Positions 1-6,647 of a stretch of 39,828 nt of DNA are shown in pieces. Under the pieces are notes generated by a model, which ran no database searches, was not told the origin of the DNA, and worked only from the letters and a program-made list of their open reading frames with translations. The position numbers were made by a program, and so were the translations under genes. Origin of the DNA: a virus. Position 1 is the first letter of the stretch. Each line of letters starts with the position of its first letter. Location: positions 1 through 39,828 of the IMG/VR virus record IMGVR_UViG_3300027534_000005, one strand, 5' to 3'.

Positions 1-62
1 GGGTTGACCGCATTCAATTGGGTATCGATGACACATCCGATGAACTGAAAAAGCTTTCCTGA
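1..62 (+). CDS. 3' end of an unidentified phage gene (partial)
   Basis: One frame is open from the window edge to a TGA at 60-62 and reads ...VDRIQLGIDDTSDELKKLS. A ribosome-binding sequence (GAAAGGA) and the next ATG follow after 11 bases, the same spacing style as the rest of the block. Only about 19 residues are visible, so no function can be given. Confidence 0.5.
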   Translation, partial: VDRIQLGIDDTSDELKKLS

Positions 63-73
63 AAGGACACACA

Positions 74-466
74 ATGAAAGTGTACGTATACTTTAATCTA
101 CATCGCAAATGCTTTAGCATCAAAGCATTGGAAGGCCCGAACAAGGGTCGTGTTATTGCCCATCGCAACGAGGCACTGGTCTTCGATGCAACCTTCAAAG
201 TGTCCGAAGCTGGTCGTCAGCGTGTCCTTCGTGAGCGTAAAAAGAACGTTCATGCTGGTGTTGTCGGGTTTTGGATTGGTGCTGAGGATGGTGGTGACAG
301 AGCATCGATTGATCACATCGTCATGAACGGCACACCCATCACCTACAACCCATACAAATACGACAGCTTCGTCCACTTGTACGGTGAGCATCCGATCAAG
401 ACAGGTCGTCTTGTGGCACTGACTGTAAACGAGAACAAACGTTCTCACATTAACGTCTGGAATTGA
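74..466 (+). CDS. Hypothetical phage protein, 130 aa
   Basis: The ATG is preceded by GAAAGGA at a good distance. The protein is soluble, moderately basic and has no membrane segment or motif I recognise; the middle contains a Gly/Asp-rich stretch (IGAEDGGDRAS). It lies at the left of a series of small early genes. An antisense frame of similar length exists over the same bases but has no ribosome-binding site, so I take the plus frame as real. Function unknown. Confidence 0.75.
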   Translation: MKVYVYFNLHRKCFSIKALEGPNKGRVIAHRNEALVFDATFKVSEAGRQRVLRERKKNVHAGVVGFWIGAEDGGDRASIDHIVMNGTPITYNPYKYDSFVHLYGEHPIKTGRLVALTVNENKRSHINVWN

Positions 467-475
467 CAGCGCTTT

Positions 476-503
476 GTAATGCTATTGACCACAGTAGCAT
501 TAC
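476..503 (+). other. 9-bp stem-loop in an 88-base intergenic gap
   Basis: GTAATGCTA (476-484) pairs perfectly with TAGCATTAC (495-503) around a 10-nt loop. A further GACAG/CTGTC pair (465-469 with 511-515) could enclose it. No U-run follows, so it is not a classical terminator. It may be a leader, processing or mRNA-stability element for the gene at 555. Confidence 0.5.
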
Positions 504-554
504 TGACTCACTGTCGAGTTGTCGGACTAGCGTCCTTCTCCCATAGGAAACACA

Positions 555-731
555 ATGAAACTCATCACCAAGAAAAACGGCATCGAAATCTGGGCACAAT
601 TTGACCAGACAGCACAGGTCTATGAACTGTTCTTCGACAACGAAGGGCAGACATACACAGGCTGGGCTGTCGATTCCATCAAAGATGCACTGGCTGCATC
701 GACCTACATTATCCAAGAGCAACTATCCTGA
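555..731 (+). CDS. Small hypothetical protein, 58 aa
   Basis: ATG at 555 follows ATAGGAAACACA, a good ribosome-binding site. The frame reads MKLITKKNGIEIWAQFDQ... and ends with TGA at 729-731. The composition is that of a globular protein (aromatic-rich, acidic), with no recognisable domain. Spacing to the next gene is 11 bases and contains GAAAGGA, so it belongs to the same transcription unit. Confidence 0.7.
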   Translation: MKLITKKNGIEIWAQFDQTAQVYELFFDNEGQTYTGWAVDSIKDALAASTYIIQEQLS

Positions 732-742
732 AAGGAACTATC

Positions 743-1117
743 ATGGGCTTAGACATGTATGCATTCACTGTCCCTGCTGACAGTGTCGGTGATGGTGTCA
801 CTGATGTGGCACTGGGTGACAATGCTGTAGAGCTTTTCTATTGGCGCAAATTCAATGCTTTGCATGGTTGGATGGAACAGCTATACCGTAGCAAGAAAGG
901 CTTGCGAGTTGATTTCAATTGCACTACAGTGCGACTAACCAGTGAAGACCTAGACAGGCTTGAGCGTGAAGCAAGCACGTTGCAACCCATTGAAGGCTTC
1001 TTCTTTGGTGAGCAAACCATCTACCCCGAACAACTCGAAAGCGTAGCAACCTTCATTGCTAAAGCAAGACAGGCACTGGCTGATGGCAACGCTGTTTATT
1101 ATGATAGCTGGTGGTGA
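743..1117 (+). CDS. Conserved phage hypothetical protein (MGLDMYAF... type), 124 aa
   Basis: Start chosen at the ATG after TGAAAGGAACTATC. The opening MGLDMYAF and the central YWRKFNALHGWMEQLY resemble a family of phage hypothetical proteins that I recognise by this N-terminus but cannot assign a biochemical role. The C-terminus is aromatic (YYDSWW). It is followed after two bases by the next gene's ATG, which suggests translational coupling. Confidence 0.8.
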   Translation: MGLDMYAFTVPADSVGDGVTDVALGDNAVELFYWRKFNALHGWMEQLYRSKKGLRVDFNCTTVRLTSEDLDRLEREASTLQPIEGFFFGEQTIYPEQLESVATFIAKARQALADGNAVYYDSWW

Positions 1118-1119
1118 CT

Positions 1120-1305
1120 ATGAAAACATACACTGTAACAATTGTACGGTCTAGCTTTGTCACCATCACAGTTGATGCCGACAGCAAAGACGATGCTGAG
1201 GCACTGGCTTGGGACGAACAAGACCGTATGCAGTATGAATGGATTCCCTCTGATGAGTGGGAGACATACAGCGTTGATCAAACATTTGCAAGGGAAGAAG
1301 CATGA
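1120..1305 (+). CDS. Small hypothetical protein, 61 aa (possibly DpnD/PcfM-like)
   Basis: Start set at ATG 1120 (MKTYTVTIV), just after the upstream stop, rather than the GTG at 1111 that would overlap it. The alternating beta-type pattern followed by a DAEALAW helix resembles small DpnD/PcfM-type proteins; this is a weak resemblance only. The stop overlaps the next start in an ATGA. Confidence 0.65.
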   Translation: MKTYTVTIVRSSFVTITVDADSKDDAEALAWDEQDRMQYEWIPSDEWETYSVDQTFAREEA

Positions 1306-1592
1306 GCAAGACATTCACCATCACAATGTACAACGACCCCGGTCACGCTTGGGGCAAGGTCAAGCGAGAGGTGCTGGTCAACCTCGGCATTGCCGACAAG
1401 ATCAGCCGCTACAGCTACCAACGTGGCGACTATGCCTACCTCGAAGAAGACTGTGACCTGACCACCCTGTGCATGGCGCTGAATGAGCGAGACACACGAG
1501 TCAAGTTTGTTGAGAAGCGTAGCAACCGAGACAGCAAGATCAGATCTTATGAGAGGTACGAATATGGCTTCGGCAACATGGCCCTTTCCTGA
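1302..1592 (+). CDS. Hypothetical protein, 96 aa
   Basis: ATG overlaps the preceding stop (ATGA). The protein (MSKTFTITMYNDPGHAW...) is rich in charged and aromatic residues, with a basic C-terminal half containing RSNRDSKIRSYERYEYG. No motif is recognised. The competing minus-strand frame over 1,278-1,646 lacks a ribosome-binding site and is treated as a shadow. Confidence 0.7.
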   Translation: MSKTFTITMYNDPGHAWGKVKREVLVNLGIADKISRYSYQRGDYAYLEEDCDLTTLCMALNERDTRVKFVEKRSNRDSKIRSYERYEYGFGNMALS

Positions 1593-1668
1593 GTTCCCTA
1601 ACCCACTCGACAGTGGACATAAGCGTCCACCGTTCAACCCCAACAACCATGAGGATGCACCGCTATGA
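1564..1668 (+). CDS. Very small proline-rich hypothetical protein, 34 aa
   Basis: ATG 1564 is preceded by GAGAGGTACGAAT. The frame reads MASATWPFPEFPNPLDSGHKRPPFNPNN.. and its stop overlaps the next gene's ATG. It overlaps the previous gene by 29 bases. The coupling and ribosome-binding site support translation, but the length makes this only a moderate call. Confidence 0.5.
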   Translation: MASATWPFPEFPNPLDSGHKRPPFNPNNHEDAPL

Positions 1669-2000
1669 AAAAGAAAAAGCTTTTAATATCTGATGTGCTG
1701 CACTATGCTGCTGATCATTGCCTAGGTATCAAAGGCTCAACTGCACCCCTCAAGAACAAGTTCAGTTGTTCCGCTGTCATTGATGCCTATTTCATACACA
1801 ATGGGGCTGTTGATAAAGAGTTCCTTTTAGATGATGTTCTTACTGGTCTAGCAAACATGGGCTGTGATAGGAACTCACCAACGCTGTTCAGAAAACATGG
1901 CGACCCTGTTTTCTTTACCGAAACTGTTGAGTCTGTACAAGGCATGCGTTACATGTGGCTCAAGTGGGCAGCATTGATGGCAGAGGAACAGGGAGTGTGA
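1665..2000 (+). CDS. Hypothetical protein, 111 aa
   Basis: ATG overlaps the previous TGA. The lysine-rich start (MKKKKLLISDVLHYAADHCL) is not followed by a hydrophobic stretch long enough for a signal peptide. The rest is a mixed helical protein. No domain is recognised. It is directly followed by the SleB-type hydrolase gene, one base after its stop. Confidence 0.7.
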   Translation: MKKKKLLISDVLHYAADHCLGIKGSTAPLKNKFSCSAVIDAYFIHNGAVDKEFLLDDVLTGLANMGCDRNSPTLFRKHGDPVFFTETVESVQGMRYMWLKWAALMAEEQGV

Positions 2001-2001
2001 C

Positions 2002-2466
2002 ATGAGCATAACCCGACACATCCCCATCACCGTCTTCCTTGGTGCTTTGCTACTCAGCACAGCCTCTTGTGACCATGCACCGACACCGTCCCCTGCAGTG
2101 GCTTCAGAGTGGTGCTGCATGATGAAGAACATCTATCATGAAGCCCGTGGTGAGGGTGTGGCTGGTATGCAAGCTGTTGCTGCTGTGACACTGAACAGGG
2201 CAGCACAGGCCAACACCAGTGTCTGTGACGTGGTGTATGCTCGAAAGCAATTTAGCTGGGCCAACACATCGAAGGGTCGCAACAAACCAATGACGGGTGA
2301 CACCGCTGTGGTGTATGCTGTAGCAGCACAGGCTATGACAGGTGCTATGCAGGACATCACAGGTGGTGCTACCCACTACCACACGAAGAAGGTGAAACCA
2401 ATCTGGCGTAAGTCGCTGGACAAAATAGCTGTCATCAACAACCACATTTTTTATAGAAAGAACTGA
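2002..2466 (+). CDS. SleB-type cell wall hydrolase with lipoprotein signal, 154 aa
   Basis: Residues 1-23 form a lipoprotein signal (hydrophobic VFLGALLLSTAS followed by Cys, a lipobox-like LSTASC). The remainder matches the Hydrolase_2/SleB family: IYHEARGE with the probable catalytic Glu (about residue 47), GMQAVAAVTLNRA, the KQFSW box, and GATHYH..V.PIWRKS. Family members cleave peptidoglycan. The lipobox predicts membrane anchoring on the periplasmic face. It sits in the early block, far from the late lysis cassette with its own M15 endolysin, so it is more likely to have a role in entry, prophage state or envelope remodelling than in final lysis (inference). Confidence 0.85.
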   Translation: MSITRHIPITVFLGALLLSTASCDHAPTPSPAVASEWCCMMKNIYHEARGEGVAGMQAVAAVTLNRAAQANTSVCDVVYARKQFSWANTSKGRNKPMTGDTAVVYAVAAQAMTGAMQDITGGATHYHTKKVKPIWRKSLDKIAVINNHIFYRKN

Positions 2467-2467
2467 C

Positions 2468-2695
2468 ATGACTGATAACAATTTGCATGAAACGTCAATG
2501 GCTTCTGAGAAGCCAACACGTAGCCGAGGCCGTCCCTCATTTGCTGAGAAGGCTGAACCAACCCTGCGTGATACGTTCTCGCTGGAGATTATCAAAGGTG
2601 TTCTTGCCAGCGGTGCTGCTGTGTCAGACCCGCTAGAGCTTAGCCGCTATGCATACAAACTTGCTGATGCATTGGTGAAGGTGCGTGATGAATAA
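2468..2695 (+). CDS. Small hypothetical protein with AT-hook-like RGRP motif, 75 aa
   Basis: Begins one base after the preceding stop. Near residues 17-25 it reads TRSRGRPSF, similar to the GRP core of AT-hook DNA-binding peptides, followed by a helical C-terminal half. DNA binding is therefore possible but unproven. Confidence 0.65.
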   Translation: MTDNNLHETSMASEKPTRSRGRPSFAEKAEPTLRDTFSLEIIKGVLASGAAVSDPLELSRYAYKLADALVKVRDE

Positions 2696-2873
2696 TTCTG
2701 TACCATACACAATAGGTAGGCTTCATGGGTTTCGTAAGCAGCCAGCGTCACGTATGTTCATGACCGACACAAGCTGGGAAGCACAGCAATACAGACAAGG
2801 CTATATCGATGGTGGTGTGGCGCTACAAAACGATATAGACCGTGAAAAAACGTTAGGAAAACAAACATGTTGA
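2688..2873 (+). CDS. Small hypothetical protein, 61 aa
   Basis: Start set at ATG 2688, overlapping the previous gene's last codons; a GTG at 2685 is the alternative. The C-terminal half has a W..QQYRQGYIDG pattern often seen in short phage accessory proteins. Stop overlaps the next gene by 7 bases. Function unknown. Confidence 0.6.
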   Translation: MNNSVPYTIGRLHGFRKQPASRMFMTDTSWEAQQYRQGYIDGGVALQNDIDREKTLGKQTC

Positions 2874-3106
2874 GTGAAATTGATATAGCAGACTACGAAC
2901 AACTGCCCGTCCGTGAGTTGTACAAGGTGAAGCCTCGCAGCTACATCAAGCTACCGTGGATGGACGGTACAGGTATTGACGAGGTGGTATTCTTTGATCA
3001 CATCGACGGTATGTACAGCTACTGCCTGAACATGAACAACGAAGTGATACACCTGCAAGCATGGTCGGAGGTTGCACCGCTTGTGAAGAAAGCAAAGCCT
3101 GACTAA
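2867..3106 (+). CDS. Small hypothetical protein, 79 aa
   Basis: ATG at 2867 after GTTAGGAAAACAA. An acidic/aromatic small protein (MLSEIDIADYEQLPV...) with no recognised motif. It is the last gene before a 94-base gap that holds a consensus-like promoter, so it probably ends the first transcription unit. Confidence 0.7.
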   Translation: MLSEIDIADYEQLPVRELYKVKPRSYIKLPWMDGTGIDEVVFFDHIDGMYSYCLNMNNEVIHLQAWSEVAPLVKKAKPD

Positions 3107-3132
3107 ACTGTAGGGTTTTCTGGATGGTTTAT

Positions 3133-3162
3133 TTGACAAGCCATCTGGAAAGCCTTTACACT
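3133..3162 (+). promoter_or_regulatory. Sigma70-like promoter (TTGACA-18-TACACT)
   Basis: TTGACA (3133-3138) and TACACT (3157-3162) are separated by exactly 18 bases, placing a start near 3169, about 30 bases before the next ATG. The -35 box lies in the loop region of a possible hairpin (GATGG/CCATC), and GCCTT/AAGGC could pair around the -10 box. Confidence 0.7.
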
Positions 3163-3200
3163 GAAGGCCTCATCGACCACTTCCACAAAGGAACCTTGAA

Positions 3201-4037
3201 ATGAAACATGCCATCTATAGCCGTAGCCGCAGCGACCAAGCCCTGAGCATCGAAGAGATCCATCAACGTGCTCCTGCAGCATTCAGCGCAACCAAAGCCG
3301 ACCACCTTACTGATCGCTACGTGTCACTGACGACAGCATCAATCATCCCCGTCATGAAAGACTATGGCTTCGATGTTGTTCAAGCAGCACAGAAGCGTAG
3401 CCGCAAAGCAAACAGCGCTGATCATGGCACACACTTGTTGGCGTTTGCTGACACAACACAGAGCTTTGAAGACGGTACACGACCTGAGATTGTTTTGTAC
3501 AACTCAAACGATGGTAGCTCATCTGTGCGTTTGTTTGCTGGTGTCTATCGTATGATTTGCTCGAACGGTATCGTGGCTGGTGAAGGCTTTGAAAGCCGCA
3601 CATTCCACACTAAGAAGCTGCTCACCTTTGAAGACAACCTACGATACATCGTATCTACCCTGCCTACAATGATGGCTCGTGTTGAGAAGATGAAGCAGAT
3701 GAAACTCGACCACGACCAAGTGCATGACATGGCTGTGAAGGCTGTGGCTACACGATGGGACAGCTTCATGAATGATGCTAAGCGTGGTGTGTTTGCTACA
3801 GCATCGACAGTCAATGATGTGATGCGTCAACAACGTCTTGAGGATGTAGGGAATGACGCTTGGTTGGTCTTCAATAAGATGCAAGAGAACGTGGTGAGAG
3901 GTAATGCGTTTGTCCGTAGTATTACCGAGACACACCCCGAAGGTGTGATGCGAAAGGCACGACCAATCAACTCCATCAAAGAGGCGGTGCGAATCAACCG
4001 TGAGTTGTGGGATATTGCCGAAGCAGCTATTGCTTGA
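3201..4037 (+). CDS. DUF932-family protein, 278 aa
   Basis: The central region (LYNSNDGSSSVRLFAGVYRMICSNGIVAG) is the hallmark of DUF932, a family common on phages and plasmids with no established biochemical role. ATG follows AAAGGAACCTTGAA. It is the first gene behind a strong promoter, so probably expressed early. HNH cassette 1 starts within a few bases after its TGA stop (4035-4037), so the coding sequence appears intact. The C-terminal third is helical and basic. Confidence 0.85.
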   Translation: MKHAIYSRSRSDQALSIEEIHQRAPAAFSATKADHLTDRYVSLTTASIIPVMKDYGFDVVQAAQKRSRKANSADHGTHLLAFADTTQSFEDGTRPEIVLYNSNDGSSSVRLFAGVYRMICSNGIVAGEGFESRTFHTKKLLTFEDNLRYIVSTLPTMMARVEKMKQMKLDHDQVHDMAVKAVATRWDSFMNDAKRGVFATASTVNDVMRQQRLEDVGNDAWLVFNKMQENVVRGNAFVRSITETHPEGVMRKARPINSIKEAVRINRELWDIAEAAIA

Positions 4038-4042
4038 TGTTA

Positions 4043-4051
4043 TGATATAAC
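4043..4051 (+). promoter_or_regulatory. Extended -10-like box TGATATAAC
   Basis: TGA plus TATAAC (4046-4051) fits an extended -10 element (TGnTATAAT). No good -35 is seen at 17-19 bases. It is one of five such boxes in the window, all directly at the end of a gene. A start near 4058 would produce the structured RNA. Confidence 0.5.
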
Positions 4052-4057
4052 TTGTGA

Positions 4058-4175
4058 ACAGAAACGCTATAGCTCGTCCCTATTAGCGTTGACAGTAAAG
4101 CCTAGATAGGCTACCTATGCAGCAATGCAGAAGACAACGGACGAGGTTGTCTTGGTAGCCTACCTAGGCTTTTTT
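4058..4175 (+). ncRNA. Structured phage RNA with kissing loops, copy 1
   Basis: Hairpin P1: AACGCTA (4063-4069) with TAGCGTT (4084-4090), loop containing CTCGTCC (4073-4079). Linker GACAGTA. Long stem P2: 4098-4115 with 4154-4171, 17 of 18 positions paired. Inside P2 are P3, TGCA-GCAA-TGCA (4118-4129, a GNRA tetraloop), and P4, an 8-bp stem (4131-4138 with 4146-4153) whose whole 7-nt loop GGACGAG (4139-4145) is complementary to the P1 loop. P4 abuts P2 without a gap. Six Ts follow. The same architecture recurs at 8190. Function unknown; candidates are an attenuator for the HNH gene, an antitermination element or an independent small RNA. Confidence 0.8.
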
Positions 4176-4193
4176 GTTTACAGGTTGCAACAC

Positions 4194-4688
4194 ATGATCA
4201 CTAAGATATGTACTAAATGTGGAACTCAGAAGACCATTGATTGTTTTGGTAAGCAGAAGCACGGAAGACACGGAACCAAATCCGAGTGTAAAGTGTGTGC
4301 ATCGAATCGGACCAAAGCGTATCAGGCACAGAATAGAGAGTATGTCAGACGTTATCAACGTCAATACTCAAGTAGAAATAAAGATTCAATTGCTGACAAT
4401 AAAAAACAATGGCAACAGTTGAACACCTACAAAGTAAACTATTCATCTGCCAAACGAAGAGCAGCAAAGCGCAAGGCTACACCATCATGGGCCAGTATAG
4501 AACACATGGAAAGTCTTTATTTGATAGCTTCTCTTAACAGGGAACAAGGATATGACATACATGTAGATCATATTGTTCCGCTTCAAAGTGACATGGTGTG
4601 TGGTCTTCATTGTGAAGCCAACCTTCAACTGTTGTACGCAAAAGACAACATCGGAAAAAGCAACCGCCACTGGCCCGACATGTGGTAA
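4194..4688 (+). CDS. HNH endonuclease with N-terminal zinc finger, 164 aa
   Basis: Start set at ATG 4194 (MITKICTKCGTQKT), because an upstream ATG at 4125 would lie inside the RNA structure. The N-terminus has paired Cys motifs (CTKCG and CKVC, about residues 6-37) typical of a zinc-binding element; the middle is basic and helical. The C-terminus has the HNH core DIHVDHIVPLQSD followed by HCEANLQLL and KSNRHWPDMW. Related phage proteins are free-standing homing endonucleases that cut allelic sites to spread their own gene. A weak AGG lies upstream of the start. Paralogue of 8323-8862. Confidence 0.85.
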   Translation: MITKICTKCGTQKTIDCFGKQKHGRHGTKSECKVCASNRTKAYQAQNREYVRRYQRQYSSRNKDSIADNKKQWQQLNTYKVNYSSAKRRAAKRKATPSWASIEHMESLYLIASLNREQGYDIHVDHIVPLQSDMVCGLHCEANLQLLYAKDNIGKSNRHWPDMW

Positions 4689-4701
4689 CACAAGGAATAA
4701 T

Positions 4702-5526
4702 ATGCAGCACAACAACGCAATCGGTATGTTCATGGGACTCGCTATCGGTGACGGGCTTGGTGGGCCACTGGAGTTTACCGAACCAAACACAGGAACGCCT
4801 GTTCGTGAAATGATTGGTGGTGGTGTACACAATCTCGACATTGGTGAAACCACAGACGACACAGCTATGGCAATGGCTATCGCTGATGCATACATCTCAT
4901 ACAAACGCTTTGCACCCGGTGCAATTGCACAGAACTTCAAGCAATGGAGAAACAGTGGAACATTCGGCACTCGTAATTATTGTTTTGATATTGGAACTAC
5001 TACTGCTGAAGCGCTGAGTGCTTCGTCTAACAAGCGTCCCTTCGGTGGCTGTTGTTCGTTCATGACAGATGGTAACGGTGGCATCATGCGACTGGCTCCA
5101 CACATCCTGTTCAACCACAACAACAAGACAATGGCGATTGCTGACAGCGTAGCTGGTGGCCTCATCACTCACGGCACTGGTAACTGCGTAGCCTACAGCG
5201 CTGCACTGGCTGCTGAGTTGTTCGATGGTGTCACCGTTGGTGATCAAGCCCTGTTCGACAAGGGCATCAAAGAAGAAAGCGGCACAGTGATGGGGTGCTA
5301 TGCATCGGCATGGCAGTCTGTCTGTGCAACATCGTCCTTTGAAGACGCTGTTGTCCATGCCATCAACAAAGGTGGTGACGCTGACACAGTTGGTGCTGTG
5401 ACAGGTATGATTGCTGGTCGTTTGTATGGCTACGATGCCATCCCTCAACGCTGGCTTGACAAGTTGGTGCAGCATGACGAGTTGCTTGCTGTTGCACAAA
5501 AGCTTTATGCTATGGGAAACACATGA
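4702..5526 (+). CDS. ADP-ribosylglycohydrolase family protein, 274 aa
   Basis: Start at ATG 4702 after CAAGGAATAAT, 13 bases past the HNH stop. Family signatures are present in order: GMFMGLAIGDGLGGPLEF (residues 8-25), TDDTAMAMAIADAY (about 51-64) carrying metal-binding Thr-Asp-Asp, DGNGGIMRLAP (about 122-132) and GGDADTVGAVTG (about 222-233), the second metal-ligand motif. Family enzymes (DraG/ARH type) remove ADP-ribose from proteins or nucleic acids with Mg2+. In a phage this could reverse host ADP-ribosylation used in defence or undo the phage's own modification (inference); note the ADP-ribosyltransferase-like region in the giant virion protein. Confidence 0.88.
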   Translation: MQHNNAIGMFMGLAIGDGLGGPLEFTEPNTGTPVREMIGGGVHNLDIGETTDDTAMAMAIADAYISYKRFAPGAIAQNFKQWRNSGTFGTRNYCFDIGTTTAEALSASSNKRPFGGCCSFMTDGNGGIMRLAPHILFNHNNKTMAIADSVAGGLITHGTGNCVAYSAALAAELFDGVTVGDQALFDKGIKEESGTVMGCYASAWQSVCATSSFEDAVVHAINKGGDADTVGAVTGMIAGRLYGYDAIPQRWLDKLVQHDELLAVAQKLYAMGNT

Positions 5527-5729
5527 CGATTAGGCAAAGCAAAGATGGCACAGCCATCGTCGACACCGAATACTATTGGCAACCAATGGAGACATGCCCG
5601 AAGTCTGCGAAGGTGCAGCTACTCAGTGTGCATGGTGTTGCTGTGTACGGTGAGTATCACGGTAAGGAAACATTCTGGGTAGGGTGGGCACCTCTACCTA
5701 AGAAGCGAAAGGAAGAAAGCAATGATTGA
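5523..5729 (+). CDS. Conserved small phage protein, 68 aa
   Basis: ATG overlaps the previous TGA. The pattern YYWQPMETCPKSAKVQLLS..GVAVYGEYHG...GWAPLPKKRK, with a W-PMETCP opening and a GWAPLP end, is familiar from many phage small proteins related to DUF551-like sequences. No activity is known to me. Confidence 0.75.
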   Translation: MTIRQSKDGTAIVDTEYYWQPMETCPKSAKVQLLSVHGVAVYGEYHGKETFWVGWAPLPKKRKEESND

Positions 5730-5805
5730 CAAGCACATCTGTGGTGTCTGTGTTGCTCATTGTAAACAACGTATGCAATCTGTACAGAATGAGGAACAGA
5801 AATGA
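5722..5805 (+). CDS. Tiny Cys-rich protein, 27 aa
   Basis: ATG 5722 after GGAAGAAAGCA. The peptide reads MIDKHICGVCVAHCKQRMQS... with three cysteines (C..C...C) that could bind metal. Its TGA overlaps the next ATG. Start and stop fit the coupled pattern of neighbours, but so short an open frame may be chance. Confidence 0.45.
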   Translation: MIDKHICGVCVAHCKQRMQSVQNEEQK

Positions 5806-6041
5806 GAACCACTATCGAGATGGCACGTGAAGCTGCGGGTGATGACTGGGGATTGTTTCAGGAGTACATGCCTGAGATACACAGACTGGCAGAGCTTGTC
5901 CGTGCTGATGAGCGTGAGGCGTGTGCGAAGGTGTTGGATGAAATGGCAGAAGATATGGAGCGAGAGATGGAGCCGAGCACCGCAATCGCATATGTTCGTA
6001 GTAAAGCCGCAACTATCCGAGCAAGAGGAGAAACTAAATGA
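5802..6041 (+). CDS. Small phage protein, 79 aa (IEMAREA/RADEREACAKV family, copy 1)
   Basis: Coupled to the upstream stop. The layout TIEMAREAAGDD....LAELVRADEREACAKV....AIAYVRSKAATIRARGE is a helical protein type that is frequent in environmental phages, function unknown to me. A second copy lies at 6644-6856. Confidence 0.78.
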   Translation: MRTTIEMAREAAGDDWGLFQEYMPEIHRLAELVRADEREACAKVLDEMAEDMEREMEPSTAIAYVRSKAATIRARGETK

Positions 6042-6262
6042 GCAAACTGAAATCACTGACATTTGATGAGTACAAAGTAGCGGCCAAGGCCACACTGAAC
6101 GAGGCCGCTGACGAGGAGCCTGATGCTGTCATTGTGCTGATGTTCCACCGGGGGACGGGGCAATTCAAAATCAAATGCTCCAAGGTCGAGAACCGACTTG
6201 AACTTGTCGGCGCATTGGAAGAAGCAAAGAACCATGTATTGGTAACGGGGTACGCATCATGA
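6038..6262 (+). CDS. Small hypothetical protein, 74 aa
   Basis: ATG overlaps the preceding TGA (ATGA), with GAGGAG upstream. An alpha/beta small protein (FDEYKVAAKATLNEAADEEPDAVIVLMF...). No domain recognised. Part of a run of genes linked by four-base overlaps, so co-translated. Confidence 0.7.
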   Translation: MSKLKSLTFDEYKVAAKATLNEAADEEPDAVIVLMFHRGTGQFKIKCSKVENRLELVGALEEAKNHVLVTGYAS

Positions 6263-6471
6263 GCACATTCCAAATGAAAACCACAGAAGTCACCATCGAA
6301 ATGGATGGCTTGCACATCACAACAGTGACAGCACCAGACCACAAACCAAACGAAACAAGAGACCCTGACGAAGCCCAGATTGGCGACTTTCACATGAGCC
6401 TGTTCACGCTAGATGAGTGGGTGGAATTTTCGGGCTTGATCGAGAAAGCAATAAGGGAGGTCACCAAATGA
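6259..6471 (+). CDS. Small hypothetical protein, 70 aa
   Basis: ATGA overlap with its neighbour. The sequence alternates beta-like and charged segments (TTEVTIEMDGLHITTVTAPDHK) and ends in a helix. Nothing further can be said on function. Confidence 0.68.
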   Translation: MSTFQMKTTEVTIEMDGLHITTVTAPDHKPNETRDPDEAQIGDFHMSLFTLDEWVEFSGLIEKAIREVTK

Positions 6472-6647
6472 CAACACAAGACTGGCACGACATGAATAAA
6501 TTCTTGATGGACCTTCACTTCATCCAAGCAAACGCAATCGTTGGGGCAGAGTTGCAGGGCAACAAGCAAGCCATCAAATACATGAAACGAATTGCAGAGC
6601 TGCGTGAGCTAGTCAAGCTGGAAGCTGGAATCAAGGAGAACACATGA
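6468..6647 (+). CDS. Small helical hypothetical protein, 59 aa
   Basis: Start set at ATG 6468 because AAGGGAGG, a near-perfect ribosome-binding site, lies just upstream; an upstream in-frame start inside the previous gene lacks this. Helical (MKRIAELRELVKLEAGI). Function unknown. Confidence 0.68.
   Translation: MTTQDWHDMNKFLMDLHFIQANAIVGAELQGNKQAIKYMKRIAELRELVKLEAGIKENT

Larger units (their letters stand above)
4038..4688 (+). mobile_element. HNH homing-endonuclease cassette 1 with structured RNA
   Basis: A unit consisting of a TGATATAAC box, a structured ~118-nt RNA ending in a U-run, and an HNH endonuclease gene, inserted between the DUF932 gene and the ADP-ribosylglycohydrolase gene. The second copy at 8171-8862 has the same order and ends in the same CGCCACTGGCCCGACATGTG sequence just before the stop. 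The two copies are clearly homologous but diverged, so they are old or separately acquired. Confidence 0.75.

Noticed and set aside
4058-4175. phi29-type packaging RNA because of kissing loops
   Set aside because: The two copies lie beside endonuclease genes in the early block, not near packaging genes, and the surrounding genome is unlike phi29 relatives. Intermolecular kissing is not excluded.
4897-5499. 200-aa minus-strand frame over the ADP-ribosylglycohydrolase gene
   Set aside because: The plus-strand frame carries all family motifs; the minus frame is Cys/Thr/Ser-rich without recognisable features.
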